64,000 nucleotides of DNA from Salvelinus alpinus (Eukaryota; Chordata; Actinopteri; Salmoniformes; Salmonidae): positions 7,599,051-7,663,050 of the forward strand of contig NC_092089.1 of NCBI RefSeq assembly GCF_045679555.1, given 5' to 3'. Positions 29,301-64,000 of the stretch are shown here, piece after piece. The notes beneath the pieces were generated by a model, which saw only the letters and a program-made list of their open reading frames with translations, did no database searches and was not told the DNA's origin. Every line of letters begins with the position of its first letter. The stretch's first letter is position 1. The position numbers and the translations under genes were made by a program.

Positions 29301-32300
29301 GTCAGGGTTATAGTAGATATGGTCTATAGTAGATCTGGTCTATAGTAGATGTGGTCAGGGTTATAGTAGAGGTGGTCAGAGTTATAGTAGATGTGGTCAG
29401 GGTTATAGTAGATGTGGTCAGGGTTATAGTAGATGTGGTCAGGGTTATAGTAGATGTGGTCAGGGTTATAGTAGATGTGGTCTATAGTAGATGTGGTCAG
29501 GGTTATAGTAGATGTGGTCAGGGTTATAGTAGATGTGGTCTATAGTAGATGTGGTCAGGGTTATAGTTGATGTGGTCAGGGTTATAGTAGATATGGTCTA
29601 TAGTAGATGTGGTCAGGGTTATAGTAGATGTGGTCAGTGTTATAGTAGATATGGTCTATAGTAGATCTGGTCTATAGTAGATGTGGTCAGGGTTATAGTA
29701 GATTTGGTCAGGGTTAAAGTAGATGTTGTCAGGGTTATAGTAGATGTGGTCAGGGTTATAGAAGATGTGGTCAGGGTTATAGTAGATATGGTCTATAGTA
29801 GATCTGGTCTATAGTAGATGTGGTCAGGGTTATAGTAGATGTGGTCAGGGTTAAAGTAGATGTGGTCAGGGTTATAGTAGATGTGGTCAGGGTTAAAGTC
29901 GATGTGGTCAGGGTTATAGTAGATGCGGTCTATAGTAGATGTGGTCAGGGTTATAGTAGATGTGGTCAGGGTTATAGTAGATGTGTTCAGGGTTATAGTA
30001 GATGTGGTCAGGGTTATAGTAGATTTGGTCAGGGTTATAGTAGATGTGGTCAGGAATGTAGTAGATGTGGTCTATAGTAGATGTGGTCAGGGTTATAGTC
30101 GATGTGGTCAGGGTTATAGTAGATGTGGTCAGGGTTATAGTAGATGTGGTCAGGGTTATAGTAGATGTGGTCTATAGAAGATGTGGTCTATAGTCGATGT
30201 GGTCAGGGATATAGTAGATGTGGTCAGGGTTAAAGTAGATATGGTCTATAGTAGATGTGGTCTATAGGCGATGTGGTCAGGGTTATAGTAGATGTGGTCA
30301 GGGTTATAGTAGATGTGGTCAGGGTTATAGTAGATGTGGTCAGGGTTATAGTCGATGTGGTCAGGGATATAGTAGATGTGGTCAGGATTATAGTAGATGT
30401 GGTCAGGATAATAGTAGATGTGGTTTATAGTAAATGTGGTCAGGGTTATAGTAGATGTGGTCAGGGTTATAGTCGATGTGGTCAGGGTTATAGTAGATGT
30501 GGTCAGGGTTATAGTAGATGTGGTCAGGGTTATAGTAGATGTGGTCAGGGTTATAGTAGATATGGTCTATAGTAGATCTGGTCTATAGTAGATGTGGTCA
30601 GGGTTATAGTAGAGGTGGTCAGAGTTATAGTAGATGTGGTCAGGGTTATAGTAGATGTGGTCAGGGTTATAGTAGATGTGGTCAGGGTTATAGTAGATGT
30701 GGTCAGGGTTATAGTAGATGTGGTCAGGGTTATAGTAGATGTGGTCTATAGTAGATGTGGTCAGGGTTATAGTAGATGTGGTCAGGGTTATAGTAGATGT
30801 GGTCTATAGTAGATGTGGTCAGGGTTATAGTTGATGTGGTCAGTGTTATATTAGATGTGGTCAGGGTTATATTAGATGTGGTCAGGGTTATAGTAGATGT
30901 GTTCAGGGTTAAGTAGATAGGGTTATAGTAGATGTGGTCATTGTAGTAGATGTGGTCTATAGTAGATGTGGTCAGGGTTATAGTCGATGTGGTCAGGGTT
31001 ATAGTAGATGTGTTCAGGGTTAAAGTAGATATGGTCTATAGTAGATGTGGTCTATAGTCGATGTGGTCAGGGATATAGTAGATGTGGTCAGGGTTAAAGT
31101 AGATATGGTCTATATTAGATGTGGTTAGGGTTATAGTAGATGTGGTCAGGGTTATAGTAGATGTGGTCAGGGTTATAGTAGATGTGGTCTGGGTTATAGT
31201 AGATGTGTTCAGGGTTATAGTAGATGTGTTCAGGGTTATAGTAGATGTGGTCAGGGTTATAGTAGATGTGGTCAGGATTGTAGTAGATGTGGTCTATAGT
31301 AGATGTGGTCAGGGTTATAGTCGATGTGGTCAGGGTTATAGTAGATGTGGTCAGGGTTATAGTAGATGTGGTCAGGGTTATAGTAGATGTGGTCAGGGTT
31401 ATAGTAGATGTGGTCTATAGTAGATGTGGTCTATAGTCGATGTGGTCAGGGATATAGTAGATGTGGTCAGGGTTAAAGTAGATATGGTCTATAGTAGATG
31501 TGGTCTATAGGCGATGTGGTCAGGGTTATAGTAGATGTGGTCAGGGTTATAGTAGATGTGGTCAGGGTTATAGTAGATGTGGTCAGGGTTATAGTCGATG
31601 TGGTCAGGGTTATAGTAGATGTGGTCAGGATTATAGTAGATGTGGTCAGGATAATAGTAGATGTGGTTTATAGTAAATGTGGTCAGGGTTATAGTAGATG
31701 TGGTCAGGGTTATAGTAGATGTGGTCAGGGTTATAGTAGATGTGGTCTATAGTAGATGTGGTCAGGGTTATAGTAGATGTGGTCAGGGTTATAGTCGATG
31801 TGGTCAGGGTTATAGTAGATGTGGTCAGGGTTATAATAGATGTGGTCAGGGTTATAGTAGATGTGGTCAGGGTTATAGTCGATGTGGTCAGGGTTATAGT
31901 AGATGTGGTCAGGGTTATAATAGATGTGGTCAGGGTTATAATAGATGTGGTCAGGGTTATAGTAGATGTGGTCAGGGTTATAGTAGATGTGGTCTATAGT
32001 AGATGTGGTCAGGGTTATAGTAGATGTGGTCAGGGTTATAGTCGATGTGGTCAGGGTTATAGTAGATGTGGTCAGGGTTATAATAGATGTGGTCAGGGTT
32101 ATAGTAGATGTGGTCAGGGTTATAGTAGATGTGGTCAGGGTTATAGTAGATGTGGTCTATAGTAGATGTGGTCAGGGTTATAGTAGATGTGGTCAGGGTT
32201 ATAGTAGATGTGGTCTATAGTAGATGTGGTCAGGGTTATAGTTGATGCTGTCAGGGTTATAGTAGATATGGTCTATAGTAGATGTGGTCAGTGTTATAGT

Positions 32301-34700
32301 AGAGGTGGTCAGAGTTATAGTAGATGTGGTCAGGGTTATAGTAGATGTGGTCAGGGTTATAGTAGATGTGGTCAGGGTTATAGTAGATGTGGTCAGGGTT
32401 ATAGTAGATGTGGTCAGGGTTATAGTAGATGTGGTCAGGGTTATAGTAGATGTGGTCAGGGTTATAGTAGATGTGGTCTATAGTAGATGTGGTCAGGGTT
32501 ATAGTAGATGTGGTCAGGGTTATAGTAGATGTGGTCTATAGTAGATGTGGTCAGGGTTATAGTTGATGTGGTCAGGGTTATAGTAGATGTGGTCAGGGTT
32601 ATAGTAGATATGGTCTATAGTAGATGTGGTCAGTGTTATAGTAGATATGGTCTATAGTAGATCTGGTCTATAGTAGATGTGGTCAGGGTTATAGTAGATG
32701 TGGTCAGGGTTAAAGTAGATGTTGTCAGGGTTATAGTAGATGTGGTCAGGGTTATAGTAGATGTGGTCAGGGTTATAGTAGATATGGTCTATAGTAGATC
32801 TGGTCTATAGTAGATGTGGTCAGGGTTATAGTAGATGTGGTCAGGGTTAAAGTAGATGTGGTCAGGGTTATAGTAGATGTGGTCAGGGTTAAAGTTGATG
32901 TGGTCAGGGTTATAGTAGATGCGGTCTATAGTAGATGTGGTCAGGGTTATAGTAGATGTGGTCAGGGTTATAGTAGATGTGTTCAGGGTTATAGTAGATG
33001 TGGTCAGGGTTATAGTAGATGTGGTCAGGATTGTAGTAGATGTGGTCTATAGTAGATGTGGTCAGGGTTATAGTCGATGTGGTCAGGGTTATAGTAGATG
33101 TGGTCAGGGTTATAGTAGATGTGGTCAGGGTTATAGTAGATGTGGTCTATAGTAGATGTGGTCTATAGTCGATGTGGTCAGGGATATAGTAGATGTGGTC
33201 AGGGTTAAAGTAGATATGGTCTATAGTAGATGTTGTCTATAGGCGATGTGGTCAGGGTTATAGTAGATGTGGTCAGGGTTATAGTAGATGTGGTCACGAT
33301 AATAGTAGATGTGGTTTATAGTAAATGTGGTCAGGGTTATAGTAGATGTGGTCAGGGTTATAGTAGATGTGGTCAGGGTTATAGTCGATGTGGTCAGGGT
33401 TATAGTAGATGTGGTCAGGGTTATAATAGATGTGGTCAGGGTTATAGTAGATGTGGTCAGGGTTATAGTAGATATGGTCTATAGTAGATCTGGTCTATAG
33501 TAGATGTGGTCAGGGTTATAGTAGAGGTGGTCAGAGTTATAGTAGATGTGGTCAGGGTTATAGTAGATGTGGTCAGGGTTATAGTAGATGTGGTCAGGGT
33601 TATAGTAGATGTGGTCAGGGTTATAGTAGATGTGGTCAGGGTTATAGTAGATGTGGTCAGGGTTATAGTAGATGTGGTCAGGGTTATAGTAGATGTGGTC
33701 AGGGTTATAGTAGATGTGGTCAGGGTTATAGTAGATGTGGTCAGGGTTATAGCAGATATGGTCAGGGTTATAGTAGATGTGGTCAGTGTTATAGTAGATA
33801 TGGTCTATAGTAGATCTGGTCTATAGTAGATGTGGTCAGGGTTATAGTAGATGTGGTCAGGGTTAAAGTAGATGTGGTCAGGGTTATAGTAGATGTGGTC
33901 AGGGTTAAAGTCGATGTGGTCAGGGTTATAGTAGATGTGGTCAGGGTTATAGTAGATGTGGTCAGGGTTATAGTAGATGTGGTCAGGGTTATAGTAGATG
34001 TGGTCAGGGTTATAGTTGATGTGGTCAGGGTTATAGTAGATGTGGTCAGTGTTATAGTAGATATGGTCTATAGTAGATCTGGTCTATAGTAGATGTGGTC
34101 AGGGTTATAGTAGATGTGGTCAGGGTTATAGTAGATGTGGTCAGGGTTATAGTAGATGTGGTCAGGGTTATAGTAGATGTGGTCAGGGTTATAGTCGATG
34201 TGGTCAGGGTTATAGTAGATGTGGTCAGGATTATAGTAGATGTGGTCAGGATAATAGTAGATGTGGTTTATAGTAAATGTGGTCAGGGTTATAGTAGATG
34301 TGGTCAGGGTTATAGTAGATGTGGTCAGGGTTATAGTCGATGTGGTCAGGGTTATAGTAGATGTGGTCAGGGTTATAATAGATGTGGTCAGGGTTATAGT
34401 AGATGTGGTCAGGGTTATAGTAGATATGGTCTATAGTAGATCTGGTCTATAGTAGATGTGGTCAGGGTTATAGTAGAGGTGGTCAGAGTTATAGTAGATG
34501 TGGTCAGGGTTATAGTAGATGTGGTCAGGGTTATAGTAGATGTGGTCAGGGTTATAGTAGATGTGGTCAGGGTTATAGTAGATGTGGTCAGGGTTATAGT
34601 AGATGTGGTCTATAGTAGATGTGGTCAGGGTTATAGTAGATGTGGTCAGGGTTATAGTAGATGTGGTCTATAGTAGATGTGGTCAGGGTTATAGTAGATG
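23380..34700. repeat. higher-order repeat block of about 4.9 kb, two to three partial copies
   Basis: Strings at 23405, 23758 and 24943 recur at 28298, 28651 and 29820 (offsets 4893, 4893 and 4877), and that at 27268 recurs at 32208 (4940). Shorter sub-blocks around TTTATAGTAAATGTGG return at 24280, 25534, 26730, 29158, 30422, 31664, 33312 and 34264, so a nested period of roughly 1.0-1.5 kb also exists. Confidence 0.75.
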
Positions 34701-36488
34701 TGGTCAGGGTTATAGTAGATGTGGTCTATAGTAGATGTGGTCAGGGTTATAGTAGATGTGGTCAGGGTTATAGTAGATGTGGTCTATAGTAGATGTGGTC
34801 AGGGTTATAGTAGATGTGGTCAGGGTTATAGTAGATGTGGTCAGGGTTATAGTAGATGTGGTCAGGGTTATAGTTGATGTGGTCAGGGTTATAGTAGATG
34901 TGGTCAGTGTTATAGTAGATATGGTCTATAGTAGATCTGGTCTATAGTAGATGTGGTCAGGGTTATAGTAGATGTGGTCAGGGTTAAAGTAGATGTGGTC
35001 AGGGTTATAGTAGATGTGGTCAGGGTTAAAGTCGATGTGGTCAGGGTTATAGTAGATGCGGTCTATAGTAGATGTGGTCAGGGTTATAGTAGATGTGGTC
35101 AGGGTTATAGTAGATGTGGTCTATAGTAGATGTGGTCAGGGTTATAGTAGATGTGGTCAGGGTTATAGTAGATGTGGTCAGGGTTATAGTAGATGTGGTC
35201 AGGGTTATAGTTGATGTGGTCAGGGTTATAGTAGATGTGGTCAGTGTTATAGTAGATATGGTCTATAGTAGATCTGGTCTATAGTAGATGTGGTCAGGGT
35301 TATAGTAGATGTGGTCAGGGTTAAAGTAGATGTGGTCAGGGTTATAGTCGATGTGGTCAGGGTTATAGTAGATGCGGTCTATAGTAGATGTGGTCAGGGT
35401 TATAGTAGATGTGGTCAGGGTTATAGTAGATGTGGTCAGGGTTATAGTAGATGTGGTCAGGGCTACAGTAGATGTGGTCTATAGTAGATGTGATCTATAG
35501 TAGATGTGGTCAGGGTTATAGTAGATGTGGTCTATAGTAGATGTGATCTATAGTAGATGTGGTCAGGGTTATAGTAGATGTGGTCTATAGTAAATGTGGT
35601 CTATAGTAGATGTGGTCAGGGTTATAATAGATGTGGTCAGGGTTATAGTAGATGTGGTTTATAGTAAATGCAGTCAGGGTTATAATAGATGTGGTCAGGG
35701 TTATAGTAGATGTGGTCAGGGTTATAGTAGATGTGGTCTATAGTAGATGTGGTCAGGGTTATAGTAAATGTGGTCTATAGTAGATGCGGTCAGGGTTATA
35801 ATAGATGTGGTCAGGGTTATAGTAGATGTGGTCAGGGTTATAGTAGATGTGGTCAGGGTTATAGTAGATGTGGTCAAGGTTATAGTAGATGTGGTCAGGG
35901 TTATAGTAGATGTGGTGTATAGTAGATGTGGTCAGGGTTATAGTAGATATGGTCAGGGTTATAGTAGATATGGTCTATAGTAGATGTGGTCAGGGTTATA
36001 GTAGATGTAGTCATGGTTATAGTAGATGTGGTCTATAGTAGATGTGGTCAGGGTTATAGTAGATGTGGTCTATAGTAGATGTGGTCAGGGTTATAGTAGA
36101 TGTGGTCTATAGTAGATTTGGTCAGGGTTATAGTAGATGTTCTCTATAGTAGATGTGGTCAGGGTTATAGTAGATGTGGTCAGGGTTATAGTAGATATGG
36201 TCAGGGTTAATGTAGATGTGGTCTATAGTAGATACGGTCAGGGTTATAGTAGATGTGGTCTATAGTAGAATGTGTCAGGGTTATAGTAGATGTGGTCTAT
36301 AGTAGATGTGGTCTATATTAGATGTGGTCTATATTAGATGTGGTCAGGGTTATAGTAAATGTGGTCTATAGTAGATGTGGTCAGGGTTATAGTAGATGTG
36401 GTCAGGGTTATAGTAGATGTGGTCTATAGTAGATGTGGTCAGGGTTATAGTAGATGTGGTCAGGGTTATAGTAGGTGTGGTCTATAAT

Positions 36489-36863
36489 AGGTATCCCCCT
36501 TTACAACTGACTAGGTATCCCCCCTTTACAACTGACTAGGTATCCCCCTTTACAACTGACTAGGTATCCCCCTTTACAACTGACTAGGTATCCCCCTTTA
36601 CAACTGACTAGGTATCCCCCTTTACAACTGACTAGGTATCCCCCTTTACAACTGACTAGGTATCCCCCTTTACAACTGACTAGGTATCCCCCTTTACAAC
36701 TGACTAGGTATCCCCCTTTACAACTGACTAGGTATCCCCCTTTACAACTGACTAGGTATCCCCCTTTACAACTGACTAGGTATCCCCCTTTACAACTGAC
36801 TAGGTATCCCCCTTTACAACTGACTAGGTATCCCCCTTTACAACTGACTAGGTATCCCTCTTT
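36489..36863. repeat. 24-bp minisatellite
   Basis: There are about fifteen tandem copies with core GGTATCCCCCTTTACAACTG, nearly identical to each other. One unit has an extra C, and the last unit is degenerate (CCCTCTTTGCCC). It abuts the giant array directly. The minus-strand open frame of GGYLVSCK octapeptides is a by-product of the 24-bp period. Confidence 0.95.
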
Positions 36864-37044
36864 GCCCGTTGTGATGTGTAACAGACAGCCAGACAGAGTG
36901 CACAACACGCCTACACGGGCCCCCTAGTGAGGGGCCTCAATCCAATTTCATCCGATGTAAACTCCTCCCACTGGGGTAACCCGGGCCAGATAAACGAACC
37001 CCCTTATTGTCACTACCTCACCAGTCTGCTCCGAGTCGCCCCTA
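36864..37044. other. single-copy spacer upstream of pmepa1
   Basis: This is about 180 bp of apparently unique sequence containing the CAGA-box match. I see no coding potential beyond an open frame that continues into the CT tract. Confidence 0.6.
36887..36895 (+). promoter_or_regulatory. CAGA-box match (AGCCAGACA) upstream of pmepa1
   Basis: The nonamer AGCCAGACA equals the Smad3/Smad4-responsive CAGA box known from the PAI-1 promoter. It lies in single-copy sequence about 0.85 kb before the coding start of a gene whose family is TGF-beta induced. A further CAGAC overlaps just upstream. This is a motif match only. Confidence 0.3.
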
Positions 37045-37386
37045 GCTTCCTCTCCTCCTCCCCTCCTCTCCTCCTCCCCTACCCTCCTCTCCTCCTCCCC
37101 TACCCTCCTCTCCTTCTCCCCTACCCTCCTCTCCTCCTCCTCTCCCCTACCCTCCTCTCCTCCTCCCCTCTCCTCCTCCCCTACCCTCCTCTCCTCCTCC
37201 TCTCCCCTCCTCTCCTCCTCCCCTCCCCTCCTCTCCTCCTCCCCTCCTCTCCTCCTCTCCTCTCCTCCTCCCCTCCCCTCCCCTCCTCTCCTCCTCCCCT
37301 CCCCTCCCCTCCTCTCCTCCTCCCCTACCCTCCTCTCCTCCTCCCCTACCCTCCTCTCCTCCTCCCCTACCCTCCTCTCCCCTCCT
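37045..37386. repeat. CT-rich polypyrimidine tract upstream of exon 1
   Basis: About 340 bp is almost pure C/T on the plus strand, built from CTCCTC, CCCCTACC and CTCCTCCCCT variants with a loose 11-18 bp periodicity. Such polypurine/polypyrimidine tracts can form triplex (H-DNA) structures and often lie near promoters. The Leu/Pro/Ser and Gly/Glu/Arg open frames over it are compositional. Confidence 0.9.
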
Positions 37387-37745
37387 GCACGTCTGTTCGG
37401 AGAGAGTAGCTTCCTTGTTTGGGGGGTGGGCCATAGTCCGTGAAGCCTTCAGCGGATCGGTGAGCTGTTTTCCCCAGTAGTACAGCGGAGAGAGAGGAAC
37501 TACACCGCCAGTCGGATAACGTTACTCACTCTGTCTGAGAATGTACTAGTCTGAAGGAATGGCATGCGGATACACTTTAAAAACAAATTACTTTAACTTG
37601 GTAGCAATATGGATTATGTCGTTGTCAAGGGAATGTGAGCTGGTACCGGAGACAGACTCAGGCTGGAAGTTTTGAAGGGCCGATCACGGCGCCTCTTCCC
37701 CGGTCCGGTGTTTATTACCGGCGTCCCATTTTCCCGGGTAGCCCC
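37386..37745 (+). other. pmepa1: probable pmepa1 5' leader / promoter-proximal sequence
   Basis: This is single-copy sequence between the CT tract and the first in-frame ATG, with scattered CpGs towards exon 1. No convincing TATA box or initiator could be fixed by eye, so the transcription start is unknown. If transcription starts upstream, the leader holds short upstream ORFs, including 37564-37596 (ATG to TAA) and 37609-37638 (ATG to TGA, nine residues). The latter ends about 110 nt before the coding start. These could lower translation from the weak start at 37746; that is inference. Confidence 0.5.
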
Positions 37746-63240
<25,495 letters not shown>

Positions 63241-63329
63241 GATGGAGGAGGAACTACGCTGCCTGAGACTCCTCCCCCCCTGTAAAGAGGTGTGGCCAAT
63301 CTCTCTATGGACCGACACTCCCAGGATGC
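63241..63329 (+). other. pmepa1: start of pmepa1 3' untranslated region
   Basis: This single-copy sequence after TGA runs into the terminal 29-bp array. No AATAAA or ATTAAA signal was seen between the stop and the window end, so the mature 3' end is presumably beyond it or uses a variant signal. Confidence 0.6.
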
Positions 63330-64000
63330 ACAACTAAACACAACATTATCAACCTGTTACAACTAAACACAACATTATCCACCTGCTACAACTAAACACA
63401 ACATTATCAACCTGCTACAACTAAACACAACATTATCCACCTGCTACAACTAAACACAACATTATCAACCTGCTACAACTAAACACAACATTATCCACCT
63501 GTTACAACTAAACACAACATTATCAACCTGTTACAACACAACATTATCAACCTGTTACAACTAAACACAACATTATCCACCTGCTACAACACAACATTAT
63601 CCACCTGTTACAACTAAACACAACATTAATCACCTGCTACAACTAAACACAACATTATCAACCTGTTACAACTAAACACAACATTATCCACCTGCTACAA
63701 CACAACATTATCCACCTGTTACAACTAAACACAACATTAATCAACCTGCTACAACTAAACTACAACATTACCAACCTGCTCCAACTCAACACAACATTAT
63801 CCACCTGCTACAACTAAACACAACATTATCCACCTGCTACAACTAAAGACAACATTATCAACCTGTTACAACTAAAGACAACATTATCAACCTGCTACAA
63901 CTAAACACAACATTATCAACCTGCTACAACTAAACACAACATTACCAACCTGCTACAACACAACATTATCCACCTGCTACAACTAAAGACAACATTACCA
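63330..64000. repeat. 29-bp minisatellite after the stop codon, runs off the window
   Basis: There are about 23 units with core CTACAACTAAACACAACATT followed by ATCAACCTG or ATCCACCTG. Some units are shortened (CTACAACACAACATTAT), and AAAGACAAC variants occur. It starts roughly 90 bp after the pmepa1 stop and continues past the window edge, so its length is unknown. It would be transcribed as 3' UTR if no poly(A) site precedes it. Confidence 0.94.

Larger units (their letters stand above)
1..36488. repeat. giant 21/16-bp minisatellite array
   Basis: The array is continuous from the window edge to 36488. The main unit is 21 bp with core GGTCAGGGTTATAGTAGATG. It is interspersed with a 16-bp unit (GTCTATAGTAGATGTG) that equals the 21-mer minus the five bases AGGGT. 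Frequent point variants include TTGATG, TCGATG, GATATGG, GATCTGG, GTGGCC, AGGATAATAG, TTATAATAG and TTTCGTC. I estimate on the order of 1,800 units. Larger blocks recur at kilobase periods. The strings of open frames (VRVIVDV, GQGYSRC and ITLTTST heptapeptides) come from a 21-bp unit that reads as seven codons and are broken at each 16-bp unit. I see no gene inside. Confidence 0.97.

Noticed and set aside
1..36480. Dozens of heptapeptide-repeat open frames (VRVIVDV, GQGYSRC) as coding regions
   Set aside because: These are products of a 21-bp period. They terminate at every 16-bp unit and exist in overlapping frames.
1..36488. Telomeric or interstitial telomere repeat, because units contain AGGGTTA and a few read TTAGGGTTA
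   Set aside because: Only a single partial telomere hexamer occurs per 21 bp. There is no (TTAGGG)n tandem run.

Overview
This window looks like teleost, most likely salmonid, nuclear DNA. The evidence is a split vertebrate gene with GT-AG introns, a tRNA-derived SINE resembling the salmonid HpaI family (one near-complete copy, one truncated), pieces of a LINE, a short MITE-like element I associate with salmonid genomes, and an extreme load of tandem repeats. Family names rest on recognition by eye, not on a search. There are no bacterial genes, rRNA, tRNA genes or CRISPR arrays.

The only gene I can support is a four-exon member of the PMEPA1/LDLRAD4 family on the plus strand, best matched to pmepa1 (TMEPAI). 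Coding exons are 37746-37842, 57570-57724, 60825-60875 and 62713-63240. The phases are consistent and give a 276-residue protein with a short Cys-containing ectodomain, one membrane helix, a PPNR Smad-interaction motif and two PPxY motifs. In mammals this protein is induced by TGF-beta and dampens Smad signalling.

By rough addition, about nine tenths of the 64 kb is tandem repeat, and every non-coding interval of the gene has its own unrelated array. The 5' side (1-36488) is one giant 21/16-bp minisatellite with kilobase-scale higher-order duplications. It is followed by a 24-bp array, a CT-rich tract and the 5' leader. Intron 1 (19.7 kb) holds, in order, a CAGA-type tetranucleotide region and arrays of 47, 31/32, 18, 25, 36, 39, 18 and 28 bp, with LINE and SINE fragments between them. 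Intron 2 holds a MITE-like element, a (TG)n run and 79 units of a 33-bp repeat. Intron 3 holds a (GT)73 run and a 31-bp array. The stretch after the stop codon holds a 29-bp array that runs off the window.

The most striking observation is what the repeat units spell. The 33-bp units of intron 2 carry the palindromic Smad-binding element GTCTAGAC (75 of 79 units intact), flanked by overlapping CACCTG and CAGCTG E-boxes. The gene itself belongs to a Smad-feedback family. The 28-bp units of intron 1 match a DR5 retinoic-acid response element about 240 times. The 25-bp units each contain a consensus-like 3' splice site in the sense orientation. These are motif matches only; function is inference. 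The long open frames across the arrays follow from unit lengths divisible by three, or from stop-free units, and are not treated as genes.
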